Shown: piece by piece, positions 26,609-33,810 of the stretch
Layout: each line of letters begins with the position of its first letter
Numbering within the stretch: position 1 is the first letter of the stretch
Assembly (NCBI GenBank): GCA_017941035.1
Contig: JAGAXG010000016.1
Span: 1-44,946, forward strand
Source of the DNA: a bacterium
Lineage (GTDB): Bacteria > Cyanobacteriota > Vampirovibrionia > Gastranaerophilales > Gastranaerophilaceae
Direction: 5' to 3'
Length of the DNA: 44,946 bases
Made by a program: the position numbers and the translations under genes
Notes under the pieces: generated by a model
Databases searched by the model: none
The model's input: only the letters and a program-made list of their open reading frames with translations
Told to the model about the DNA's origin: nothing

Positions 26609-27223
26609 CTATCTCCTTTTATTTTCCATATAATTCCCTATAATTGTTTTTAATTGGATTTCACAAAAATCTTTGACCGCTTTTTCAGGATTAAAATTTC
26701 CATCTGACATACACCAACAAGTAAACATTCCATACATCTGAGTTAATATAATTTCGCACAATGTATTTATTGGTGTATTTGATTTTAATTCTTTATTTTC
26801 AACAGCTTCAAAAAGAATATTTTTCAGCATTTCGTTATCGTATAACCATTTTATTGTCCCCATACTGTCTGAATTCTCTTTCTTTTCAACAATTCCTTTA
26901 AGCCATTCTCTTACAATATGGATTTTGTAACTTTGAACTTCTTTTATAAAACAATCAAAGTATAGACAGAGCTTTTCTATTATATTAGAATCCTTTATTT
27001 CATCTAATTTTAATTGAGTTTCTTTAAATAAATTTTTGCAAATTTCTAAAACAATTTCTTCTTTATGTCTAAAATAAATATAGAAAGTACCTTTAGCAAC
27101 ACCTGCACGTTCTGTAATATCACCAATACTTAATTTATAAAATCCTTTTTCTTTAATAAGTTCATTTGTAACATCAAGTAATTTTTGCCTTGTTTTTAGT
27201 GCATTTTCTTGTCTTGCAGACAT
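26609..27223 (-). CDS. TetR/AcrR family transcriptional regulator
   Basis: Residues about 10-55 form the TetR helix-turn-helix: FYKLSIGDITERAGVAKGTF, then YIYFRHKEEIV. The rest is the helical ligand-binding and dimerisation domain; CLYFDCFIKEVQSYKIHIVR is typical of the class. Length 204 is normal. It heads the operon of two aldo/keto reductases, flavodoxin, rubrerythrin, acetyltransferase and CMD/cupin. Two tandem palindromes just upstream overlap its -35, so autoregulation and control of the whole operon are likely. The inducer is unknown, perhaps an aldehyde or quinone. Confidence 0.94.
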   Translation of the reverse strand: MSARQENALKTRQKLLDVTNELIKEKGFYKLSIGDITERAGVAKGTFYIYFRHKEEIVLEICKNLFKETQLKLDEIKDSNIIEKLCLYFDCFIKEVQSYKIHIVREWLKGIVEKKENSDSMGTIKWLYDNEMLKNILFEAVENKELKSNTPINTLCEIILTQMYGMFTCWCMSDGNFNPEKAVKDFCEIQLKTIIGNYMENKRR

Positions 27224-27249
27224 ATCAAACTCCTCTATAACACAAAATT

Positions 27250-27293
27250 ATCATACCACAAAATAATGAATTTTGTTCATTGAATATTGTTCA
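27250..27293 (-). promoter_or_regulatory. Operon promoter with two tandem TetR-type operators
   Basis: The near-identical 13-mers TGAATTTTGTTCA (27267-27279) and TGAATATTGTTCA (27281-27293) are repeated with a 14-bp period. Each is a TGAA-N5-TTCA palindrome. Minus-strand TATGAT (27255-27250) is the -10. The -35 (TGAACA-like) falls inside the proximal operator. Confidence 0.7.
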
Positions 27294-27456
27294 TTTTATT
27301 TTCCTAACGATAACGCTAATTTGTGATTTTACATTAGTTTCAAACACTAAATCATCAAACATAAACTTTTTGATCAAGTGTAGAAGTTATGCCATAAATA
27401 TAAAACTATTGTAAAATAACAGTCGGTTTGAGAAGAAAGAACATGGATTTTGAGAA

Positions 27457-28008
27457 TTATTCAAAATCTAAATTTTTGATATTTTCTATATCGTTTGGAC
27501 TTCCCCAATTTTTATCATATAATTTGTTTTCAACAAATTTATGAAAAGATGAATATACCCAATCTTTTACACATTTTACATATCCGTGTTTTACAGGATT
27601 GTAATGCACGTAATTAATATGGTTATTCAATTCTTCTTGATTTACAATCGTATGTTCATAAAATCGTCTTTGAAATAACCCCTTTTCTCTTTTATTCTTA
27701 TATCCTATTTTTAAATCATCTTGTGAACAAAGGTAGGTTGGGCATACTTGCCCAACATCATGAGAAAAACTATGTTTAACAGATGATATTATTTTTGAAT
27801 ATTCTTTAATATTTTCAGGATTTAGTATCAAATGTATGTGGTCAGGTAAAACACAAATTGCAACAATTTCAAATTTATAATTTTGCATTGTATTTTTAAA
27901 TGCAGTCCTTAAGATTTCAATGTTATCAATAAAAATATGCTTCCTTTCATAACTTGTGATGATTATGTGAACAAAACTGTTTGGAATATAAACTCTATGA
28001 TAATTCAT
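27457..28008 (-). CDS. REP-associated tyrosine transposase (RAYT)
   Basis: HUH-superfamily Y1 transposase-like protein related to IS200/IS605 TnpA, thought to mobilise REP hairpins. Signatures: VLPDHIHLIL (the HxH metal site), LFQRRFYEHTI and the catalytic-Tyr region INYVHYNPVKHGYV. Length 183 is usual. A full REP hairpin (27732-27757) lies inside the gene and is translated as VGQVCPTYL without breaking the frame. A second REP in the opposite orientation is 25 nt upstream of the start. No terminal inverted repeats or partner genes are seen, as expected for single-copy RAYTs. Confidence 0.93.
   Translation of the reverse strand: MNYHRVYIPNSFVHIIITSYERKHIFIDNIEILRTAFKNTMQNYKFEIVAICVLPDHIHLILNPENIKEYSKIISSVKHSFSHDVGQVCPTYLCSQDDLKIGYKNKREKGLFQRRFYEHTIVNQEELNNHINYVHYNPVKHGYVKCVKDWVYSSFHKFVENKLYDKNWGSPNDIENIKNLDFE
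27732..27757 (+). repeat. REP element copy 1, inside the transposase gene
   Basis: GTAG (27733-27736) followed by a perfect 8-bp hairpin GTTGGGCA / TGCCCAAC with loop TACT. The 5' GTAG plus hairpin is the classical REP architecture recognised by RAYT enzymes. Confidence 0.85.
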
Positions 28009-28032
28009 AGCATTATAATATCATAAAGTTAT

Positions 28033-28058
28033 TGTTGGGCAGGTATGCCCAACCTACC
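28033..28058 (-). repeat. REP element copy 2, upstream of the transposase gene
   Basis: Same 26-bp unit as copy 1, with one mismatch in the loop, on the opposite strand. The GTAG precedes the hairpin when read on the minus strand. It lies 25 nt upstream of the transposase ATG, so the pair forms an inverted REP doublet around the 5' half of the gene. Confidence 0.85.
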
Positions 28059-28111
28059 GACTCAATCTCAGAGACATTTTGACACATATCAAACTAAAAG
28101 ATAAATAATTT

Positions 28112-28237
28112 TTGCACTTTATTGCACTATTTTGCACGGGGTAAATATTCAAATATATTAAAACTTTATGGCATAAAACATGCTGAAAAACAAAAATATC
28201 AGTGCAAGAGAGTGCAAAATTTGTGACAAAAGTGCAA
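28112..28237. repeat. Helically phased TTGCAC / GTGCAA inverted array
   Basis: TTGCAC occurs at 28112, 28122 and 28132, exactly 10 bp apart. After 64 bp, GTGCAA (its complement) occurs at 28202, 28212 and 28232, again in 10-bp phase, with a degenerate GTGACAA at 28223. The outer units share longer arms (TTNTTGCACTTT). The stretch 28059-28387 has no gene. It could be a multimer-binding protein site, a replication or partition remnant, or mobile-element ends. Confidence 0.6.
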
Positions 28238-28352
28238 GAATAGTCCGGCAAATCTCTACACTATAAACTTGCCTCAAATTCCCGACAATTCGGCATCATA
28301 GCCAACAAAAACGCATCTAAACTGTCCTGAAAACCTATAACCACATATAAAA

Positions 28353-28383
28353 TAAAAATGACTACCAAAAGGTAGCCATTTTT
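28353..28383 (-). terminator. Terminator of the tRNA-Ser gene
   Basis: Stem 28354-28366 with 28371-28383 and an AAAA/TTTT loop. On the minus strand the single mismatch becomes a G-U pair and the hairpin is followed by ATTTTAT. It lies 4 nt past the tRNA end. Confidence 0.8.
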
Positions 28384-28387
28384 AATT

Positions 28388-28477
28388 CGGAAACGGTGGG
28401 ATTTGAACCCACGGTGCAGGTAACCCCACACAACACCTTAGCAGGGTGCCGCCTTAAGCCAACTCGGCCACGTTTCC
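28388..28477 (-). tRNA. tRNA-Ser (anticodon GCT)
   Basis: A 90-nt tRNA. The acceptor stem GGAAACG pairs with CGTTTCC, and the discriminator base is G. The D arm, the anticodon loop CTGCTAA giving GCT (reads AGC/AGU), a long class II variable arm and the T arm with GTTCAAATC are all visible. CCA is not encoded. A terminator follows directly. Confidence 0.97.
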
Positions 28478-28545
28478 ACTTTCGGCGGATAATCTACTAA
28501 AGATTACTGTATCATAGTAACACAAACTATTTTTTTTGAAAAGCC

Positions 28546-28574
28546 TTTAAAAAAATTTTTATCTTATGTATAAT
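28546..28574 (+). promoter_or_regulatory. Candidate promoter for the DUF151 gene
   Basis: TTTAAA (28546-28551), 17 bp, TATAAT (28569-28574). The ATG at 28599 follows after a leader with GTGAGG. Confidence 0.5.
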
Positions 28575-28598
28575 AAAAATAACTAAAGTGAGGTTATT

Positions 28599-29114
28599 AT
28601 GATTGAAATGAAAGTTATGGGTATAGCACTTGATACAAGAACAGGTTCTCCTATTGTTGTTCTTCACGATATTGAAAATAGAAGAGCACTGCCTATTTGG
28701 ATAGGCTCAGCAGAAGCAAGTTCTATTATTCGTAAAATTGAAAATCTGTCTGTTGCACGTCCTATGACCCACGATTTAGTTTTAAATATTGTTGAAAAAA
28801 CAGGATTCGAAATTTCGAAAGTAGAAATCAATGATGTAGAAAAAGAAACATACTTCGCAACAATATATTTAACAGGTAAAAATAACGAAGAAGTAGAAAT
28901 AGATTCCCGCCCTTCTGATGCCATTGCGATAGCAATGCGAGCTGATGCACCAATTTATGTAACAGCGAACGTTCTTGCTACCGGTTCTGTTTCAACAGAT
29001 AGTTCCAAAGATGCTCAAGAAGCAGAAGAATTTAAAGATTTTATTCAAAATATAAAACCGTCAGATTTTGCAAAAATGATGAAAAATAACGATCAGCACG
29101 AAAGCGATCAATAA
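28599..29114 (+). CDS. Bifunctional nuclease family protein (DUF151/BFN)
   Basis: DUF151 proteins were described as bifunctional nucleases in plants and are widespread in cyanobacteria and thermophiles. Family pattern: MKVMGIALDTRTGSPIVVLH, RALPIWIGSAEASSI, RPMTHDLVLNIVEKTG, and the conserved IDSRPSDAIAIAMRADAPIY (about 103-122). Length 171, with an acidic, probably flexible C-terminal tail. It is monocistronic between tRNA-Ser and small genes. Biochemical activity in bacteria is not firmly established, so the name is by homology only. Confidence 0.93.
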   Translation: MIEMKVMGIALDTRTGSPIVVLHDIENRRALPIWIGSAEASSIIRKIENLSVARPMTHDLVLNIVEKTGFEISKVEINDVEKETYFATIYLTGKNNEEVEIDSRPSDAIAIAMRADAPIYVTANVLATGSVSTDSSKDAQEAEEFKDFIQNIKPSDFAKMMKNNDQHESDQ

Positions 29115-29201
29115 TGTTAAGTTTGTAACATTTTTTTTATTTTTTAAAATTACAAGTGATTAAATAATTTTATATATATATAAACCTAAGAAAGATTGAT
29201 T

Positions 29202-29405
29202 ATGTTGGATAACAGAATTGACGAAATTCAAAAACAATACATGTACGCAATAAAACCAGTACAATTGTTTGAAACAAAAAATTCAAATCATGCACAAAAA
29301 AGCTCATTCGATTTTATAAATCAAATGAACCAAAACGGTTTTAACCCATTCCACCCGAATGTAAAATCAAATACAATGGCTAAAAATCTAGATTTAACAG
29401 CCTAG
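29202..29405 (+). CDS. Small hypothetical protein (67 aa)
   Basis: I do not recognise it. The ATG at 29202 (MLDNRIDEIQKQY) is preferred over an upstream TTG. AAGAAAG lies just before it. The protein is polar, rich in Asn, Gln and Lys, with PVQLFETKN and FNPFHPNVKSN segments, and lacks a signal peptide. Its stop overlaps the stop of the convergent small gene within a single CTAG palindrome. The real evidence is the start signal and the full-length frame. Confidence 0.5.
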   Translation: MLDNRIDEIQKQYMYAIKPVQLFETKNSNHAQKSSFDFINQMNQNGFNPFHPNVKSNTMAKNLDLTA

Positions 29406-29611
29406 GCTGTCCAAACTCTTGTAGGAGTATCATACCCAGGTAACAAATTTTTTGTAGGTACGGTATCCATAACTTGCGGAGCTCTTTCATAAGGAATTGA
29501 TGCATAACCTGCACTCTTATAAGAAGCAGGACGTACAGCCTCCGAAGGTCTGGCAGATTGCAAAGGTCCCAGCGCTTTAATACCTAATAATTTTGATACA
29601 TTAATTCTCAT
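29402..29611 (-). CDS. Small hypothetical protein (69 aa) with a structured leader
   Basis: Unrecognised 69-residue basic protein, rich in Pro, Ala, Ser and Tyr (RPSEAVRPASYKSAGYASIP, then PTKNLLPGYDTPTRVWTA). There is no signal peptide. The ATG has AGGGAA 5 nt upstream, but that sequence lies in one arm of a hairpin (29617-29656). It ends tail-to-tail with the 29202 gene, sharing CTAG. It may be a lineage-specific small protein. Confidence 0.5.
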   Translation of the reverse strand: MRINVSKLLGIKALGPLQSARPSEAVRPASYKSAGYASIPYERAPQVMDTVPTKNLLPGYDTPTRVWTA

Positions 29612-29616
29612 ACGAT

Positions 29617-29656
29617 TCCCTGATTTCCCTTATATATAAATAAAGGATATCAGGGA
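29617..29656 (-). promoter_or_regulatory. Leader hairpin masking the ribosome binding site
   Basis: Arms TCCCTGAT (29617-29624) and ATCAGGGA (29649-29656) pair perfectly, with further partial pairing inside. On the minus-strand mRNA the start-side arm contains the AGGGA ribosome binding site of the 69-aa gene, which would be hidden when folded. Confidence 0.45.
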
Positions 29657-29672
29657 GAAAAAATTGCTTAAA

Positions 29673-29692
29673 TTTCTTAAAATATTAAGAAA
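29673..29692 (-). terminator. Weak terminator after the 50-aa gene
   Basis: Perfect 8-bp stem TTTCTTAA / TTAAGAAA with loop AATA, just after the stop at 29695. A moderately T-rich stretch follows on the minus strand. The stem is AT-only, so it is weak. Confidence 0.4.
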
Positions 29693-29694
29693 TA

Positions 29695-29847
29695 TTACAA
29701 TAAAAAGAAGTTATTTCCATAATTAGGCTTAAAAATCTGCTTATTGAAATATACAGCTTCATTTTTAGTTTCATCTTTTTCATCTCGAAACGGATTAAGA
29801 CCTACAGCAGGAACTTCATCTTTGAAAAAAATTTTTAACAATTCCAT
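29695..29847 (-). CDS. Small protein of 50 residues, unrecognised
   Basis: A short frame from ATG 29847 to TAA 29695, with AAGGTG upstream as ribosome binding site. The product starts MELLKIFFKDEVPAVGLNPF and continues with a charged middle (RDEKDETKNEA) and an aromatic end (YGNNFFLL). The composition looks like a protein and the spacing to the divergent DUF1858 gene (75 bp) leaves room for promoters. It may share origin with the neighbouring small genes; function unknown. Confidence 0.5.
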   Translation of the reverse strand: MELLKIFFKDEVPAVGLNPFRDEKDETKNEAVYFNKQIFKPNYGNNFFLL

Positions 29848-29922
29848 AATACGCACCTTCTTTTTTTGTGTATAATGTATTTAATAAAATTAAATTAAAA
29901 GTCAAAAAAAAGGAGATGAATT

Positions 29923-30132
29923 ATGGCAGAATTAGTTACAAAAGATATGAACATTATTGAAATCGCACAAAAACATCCAGAAAGTATTGAAATTTTTCAC
30001 AAATACGGTTTAGGATGCTTGGGTTGTGCAGCAGCAAGATTTGAAAATCTTGAAGCAGGTGCTAAAGTTCATGGATTTGATGTTGATGCAATGGTAAATG
30101 ATATTAATGCTGCAATTGAAGCTAATCATTAA
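29923..30132 (+). CDS. DUF1858 domain protein (hydrid-cluster-associated redox disulfide type)
   Basis: A 69-residue protein covering a single DUF1858 domain: VTKDMNIIEIAQKHPESIEI, FHKYGLGCLGCAAARFENLE and a C-terminal helix. The CLGC pair is the conserved redox or metal-binding motif; these domains are often fused to or placed near hybrid cluster and other redox proteins in anaerobes. An excellent ribosome binding site (AAAGGAG) and a TATAAT box at 29871-29876 precede it. A strong terminator follows, so it is monocistronic. Confidence 0.9.
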   Translation: MAELVTKDMNIIEIAQKHPESIEIFHKYGLGCLGCAAARFENLEAGAKVHGFDVDAMVNDINAAIEANH

Positions 30133-30148
30133 ATTTAAATATTTAGCA

Positions 30149-30188
30149 AAAAAAAAATACCTTGTTTTTCAACAAGGTATTTTTTTTG
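30149..30188. terminator. Bidirectional terminator
   Basis: Stem AATACCTTGTT-type (about 30150-30166 with 30171-30187), loop of 4 nt, A run before and T run after. It separates DUF1858 from the convergent 673-aa gene. Confidence 0.9.
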
Positions 30189-30189
30189 A

Positions 30190-32211
30190 CTAATTTTTAT
30201 TTAAAAAGCCTGCCATTGTCGGTTTATCAGTAAGTATTAAAGGAGCTCTTTGTGCTTGTGAAGTAGATAATGCTTTTTCTGCCTTGTCTTTTGCCTGACG
30301 CTTATCAGTCATTTTTTTGCAAAGATCTGTGAGGGAGATAATTAATAAAGGAACAAGAACTAATGTTGATAATGCTCCAAACGCACTGTTGCATGTTTTT
30401 GCTTTGTTCAAAATACCATTAGCACCTTCAAATAATGAATAGAACTCTTTCATTTCAGATGTATTAGAGATATGAGCATTAGTAAGAGCGGATTTTATTT
30501 CTCCAGCTGTAGCAGTATCATATGATTTTCCCAGCATTTTTTCTACAACCGCTTTGATTTTTTTATCATGACCTAATGCTTTTTTAATATTCCCGCCTGA
30601 TTCTTCAATAAAATCGATAAATCCAACTACACCGTCTTTATAATTTTTAATATTAGTATATTTAGATTCCAACTGTTTACTTGAAAGAACTGCATGCCTG
30701 CTATCAGAAGGGTTCAAATAATCCATTATTTTTTGGAATTTAGTCCGTCCTTCAAGATTTTTCTTATTCAAAGCTAATCCGGTTTTATTTGTAAACCAAT
30801 CAGAAAACAATCTTGAAAGTGCTTTTGCGCCAAATAATATTGCTGAAAATGCAGTCATGTCACGTAATACGATTTCACCATAATCATATTTATCTTGAGC
30901 ATGCGCAAGTCTCGGAGGAATACAGAAACCATAAAGCAACGCAGCCATAGCATTTCCTTGAATAATTGGACCATTTAATTCAAAAATATCAGACAAAGAT
31001 TTTAAATTTTTATTATTAAAGACAGTATTACCCATTTTCCCAATAACTTCAGATGCACCGCCTTTAAATGCTATTTCTTTATTATTTTTATTTTTGTTTG
31101 TAACAACATTATTTTTTAGAGCCGGTTCAGAATCAGATTCTTCCAATGCCGGATTACCCTTTAAGCCCATGTTATAAAGTTTAGGGATTTGAGTATAAAA
31201 AAGCGCAACGGTCAAAAATAAACCTATATTAGTTAAAATTCTTGATCCCATTCTACGCTGAGTAAATTTTTGAACAACTTCAGAGATATTGGTGTTGGCA
31301 TCTTTTTCTAAAGATTTTTTCAAAGAACTTACTGCATCAGAATAATAATGCTTCATAGCTTTAGTCAACTCGCCAATACTACCGCCGACCTTGCCTTTAT
31401 TAGAAGAAGTTAATTCAACAGCCATTTCATCAACCGCACCACCAATTCTGGATTTTTTCAAAGCCATAAAATCATCTTCTATAGAACCAATCTGGGCTAA
31501 TTTAGCTTTTTTATCTGCTTTTGATAATTTTTCAGAAATAACTTCTTCGATTTGAATTTGACGATCTGCATAATTCTTTGCAATATTTTTTACTTCATCG
31601 TTCGACAATTTATTTGCCTTAGGATTATTATTTATACTGCTATTTATTGCATCCTCAAACACAGCTTGATAGAATTCTGATTTTGAGGCTTTACCTGATT
31701 TCACAGCATCTATATTATTTTTAGCAAAATCAGCAAATTTTTCATTAAATGAATCAATATAATCTAATCTTATACTATTCGCAGAACCGAATTTTTTATT
31801 GATACCTTTTAATAATAACCAAGGAATTACAAAAGCACTAGGGCCTGTAACAATTTCACGAATACCTTCTTTACGCGCATATGCCCAATTTAATTCCCTT
31901 TTAGGCTGACCATTTTTATCTAAAACAACATTCCCGTTTTCATCTTTTTTTTCTTTTCCCCCGCGAACTAAACCTTTACCAACACGAGGAGCAATGAAAC
32001 CTAATCCGTCTTGTATACAGAATGAAGCAGCATAACCGCCTGCTGCAATAAAATCCATTAATCCTACAACAAAATTTGGGGATTTAAAAGACCCTTTAAA
32101 TGCAACTTTATTATTACCAACAGAAGAGTAAGAATTTTTATTACTTACCCTTACACTATTATTACCGTTAAAATTCTGATTGATTCTTGGTTTAACTGAT
32201 TCTACCGACAT
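30190..32211 (-). CDS. Large membrane-associated protein with FKG motifs, unknown function
   Basis: A 673-residue protein I cannot assign. The N-terminus is Asn/Ser-rich and ends in NNKVAFKGSF (about 33-42). Hydrophobic segments follow near 48-66 (NFVVGLMDFIAAGGYAASFC), 122-138, 325-342 (ILTNIGLFLTVALFYTQI), 425-440 and 628-645 (LSTLVLVPLLIISLTDL), separated by long charged helical regions. A second, similar motif (NKEIAFKGGA) lies near 383, before another hydrophobic half, so the protein may be two related halves. It may be specific to the lineage. It has a minimal ribosome binding site (AGGGA) and is monocistronic. Confidence 0.75.
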   Translation of the reverse strand: MSVESVKPRINQNFNGNNSVRVSNKNSYSSVGNNKVAFKGSFKSPNFVVGLMDFIAAGGYAASFCIQDGLGFIAPRVGKGLVRGGKEKKDENGNVVLDKNGQPKRELNWAYARKEGIREIVTGPSAFVIPWLLLKGINKKFGSANSIRLDYIDSFNEKFADFAKNNIDAVKSGKASKSEFYQAVFEDAINSSINNNPKANKLSNDEVKNIAKNYADRQIQIEEVISEKLSKADKKAKLAQIGSIEDDFMALKKSRIGGAVDEMAVELTSSNKGKVGGSIGELTKAMKHYYSDAVSSLKKSLEKDANTNISEVVQKFTQRRMGSRILTNIGLFLTVALFYTQIPKLYNMGLKGNPALEESDSEPALKNNVVTNKNKNNKEIAFKGGASEVIGKMGNTVFNNKNLKSLSDIFELNGPIIQGNAMAALLYGFCIPPRLAHAQDKYDYGEIVLRDMTAFSAILFGAKALSRLFSDWFTNKTGLALNKKNLEGRTKFQKIMDYLNPSDSRHAVLSSKQLESKYTNIKNYKDGVVGFIDFIEESGGNIKKALGHDKKIKAVVEKMLGKSYDTATAGEIKSALTNAHISNTSEMKEFYSLFEGANGILNKAKTCNSAFGALSTLVLVPLLIISLTDLCKKMTDKRQAKDKAEKALSTSQAQRAPLILTDKPTMAGFLNKN

Positions 32212-32423
32212 ATTCCCTACTAAATATACATGCTACTACTTATTTTTAAAAACAATGTTGTTTGTATAATTGTCATTTTTACGGTTAATGTTTCAAAAAT
32301 TTAACAATTTACTTTTCATGAATAAGTGTACTAATTATACTTAATCATAAAAAAAATTTCAAGAATATTACTACAATTATAACATTTCGTTACAAAATAT
32401 ATGTTATATACAAATAGAGAAGA

Positions 32424-32452
32424 TTGACAATAATTCTTGAATCATTTAAAAT
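32424..32452 (+). promoter_or_regulatory. Near-consensus promoter placing the start of transcription at the trmFO ATG
   Basis: TTGACA (32424-32429), exactly 17 bp, TAAAAT (32447-32452). The ATG begins at 32459, where the first transcribed base is expected. The GAGGA next to the ATG is too close to act as a normal ribosome binding site. Confidence 0.75.
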
Positions 32453-32458
32453 TGAGGA

Positions 32459-33778
32459 ATGGAAGTAAATGTAATAGGTTCAGGATTAGCTGGTTCAGAG
32501 GCTGCACTTCAGTTGGCAAAACGGGGAATAAAAGTAAATCTTTACGAAATGCGACCTAATGTTGAAACAGGAGCACACACAACAGATAAATGCGCAGAAT
32601 TTGTTTGTTCAAATAGTCTTGGTTCATACGATATAAACAGTGCAAGCGGACTTTTAAAACATGAAATGGAAATACTTGACGGGGTATTGATTAACATTGC
32701 CAAAGAGTGTTCAGTACCTGCTGGGAATGCTCTTGCAATAGATAGGAATAAATTTTCACAAACAGTTACAAATATTATTGAAAATGAATCAAATATAAAT
32801 TTTATAAGAGAAGAAGTTACTAATATACCAAACTATCCGACTATTATTGCTTCAGGACCATTAACAAGTGACAAGTTTGCACAAAGCATAAAAGAATTTA
32901 CTAAAAGCGAACACTTACATTTCTTTGATGCGATTGCTCCTATTATTGAAAAAGAGAGTATAAATTTTGATACTGCATTTTGGGGTAGCAGATATGATAA
33001 AGGAGAGGCTTCATACATAAACTGTCCTATGAATAAAGAACAATACGAAAAGTTCTTTGATATATTGATAAATGCGCCTCGGATTGAGCAGCATGATTTT
33101 GAAAAAAATGCAAAATTTTTTGAAAGTTGTCTCCCAATTGAAGTTTTAGCTTCTCGCGGAGTTGATACTTTAAGATTTGGGCCTATGAAACCTGTCGGAC
33201 TTATAGATAAAAGAACCGGAGAAAAAAATTATGCAGTTGTACAATTAAGACAAGATGACTCCGCAAAAACGCTTTATAACCTCGTCGGGTTTCAAACCAA
33301 TTTAAAATGGGGAAGCCAAAAAGAACTTTTGCGATCTATTCCGGGACTTGAGAATTGTAATATAGTAAGATATGGTGTTATGCACAGAAACACATTCATA
33401 AATTCTCCAAATCTGCTAAATCCAACACTTCAAACTCGCAAAAGGGACGATCTTTTCTTTGCTGGACAAATCACAGGAACAGAAGGATATACCGAGTCAA
33501 TTGCTTCAGGTTTATTAGCAGGAATAAACATGGCTAAATATCTAAAAAACGAAAATCTTATCGAATTACCTGAAGAAACAATGCTTGGAGCTTTGACACA
33601 CTATATCACAAACCCTGAAAATAAAAATTTTCAACCCATAAATTCAAACTGGGGTATAGTTCCTTCAATTGAACTTCCCCCAAAAGAACGCAAAAATAAA
33701 AAACTCAAAGGGGAATTGTTATCTAAAAGAGCTATTGAGATTTTGATTCAATATAAAAACAAAAACGGTAAGATTTAA
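32459..33778 (+). CDS. trmFO: Methylene-THF-tRNA-(uracil-54-C5)-methyltransferase, FAD/NAD(P)H type
   Basis: Makes ribothymidine at position 54 of tRNAs using methylene-THF and FADH2, linking to the glyA/fthC folate pool. The FAD Rossmann motif is VIGSGLAGSEAALQLAKRG (residues 5-23). Further family segments: LYEMRP, HTTDKCAEFVCSNSLGS, ETMLGALTHYI and the GTEGYTESIASGLLAGIN region near residue 340. Length 439 is typical. The promoter geometry predicts a leaderless mRNA. It ends at a bidirectional terminator facing the aquaporin gene. Confidence 0.97.
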   Translation: MEVNVIGSGLAGSEAALQLAKRGIKVNLYEMRPNVETGAHTTDKCAEFVCSNSLGSYDINSASGLLKHEMEILDGVLINIAKECSVPAGNALAIDRNKFSQTVTNIIENESNINFIREEVTNIPNYPTIIASGPLTSDKFAQSIKEFTKSEHLHFFDAIAPIIEKESINFDTAFWGSRYDKGEASYINCPMNKEQYEKFFDILINAPRIEQHDFEKNAKFFESCLPIEVLASRGVDTLRFGPMKPVGLIDKRTGEKNYAVVQLRQDDSAKTLYNLVGFQTNLKWGSQKELLRSIPGLENCNIVRYGVMHRNTFINSPNLLNPTLQTRKRDDLFFAGQITGTEGYTESIASGLLAGINMAKYLKNENLIELPEETMLGALTHYITNPENKNFQPINSNWGIVPSIELPPKERKNKKLKGELLSKRAIEILIQYKNKNGKI

Positions 33779-33800
33779 AAATCCTACCGTCTTTGTTTTT
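33765..33800. terminator. Bidirectional terminator between trmFO and the aquaporin gene
   Basis: Imperfect stem (33765-33775 with 33780-33790, one mismatch), with CTTTGTTTTT on the plus exit and TTTTTGTTTTT on the minus exit. It overlaps the end of trmFO. Confidence 0.8.
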
Positions 33801-33810
33801 GTTAATAATT

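Noticed and set aside
27446-27468. Terminator of the transposase gene
   Set aside because: An 8-bp hairpin covers the stop region but is not followed by T residues.
28054-28251. 65-codon minus-strand frame
   Set aside because: It covers a REP end and the phased TTGCAC array, has no ribosome binding site and an improbable composition.
28388-28477. tRNA-Ser as an integration site of an element
   Set aside because: No duplicated tRNA 3' end and no integrase gene are visible nearby.
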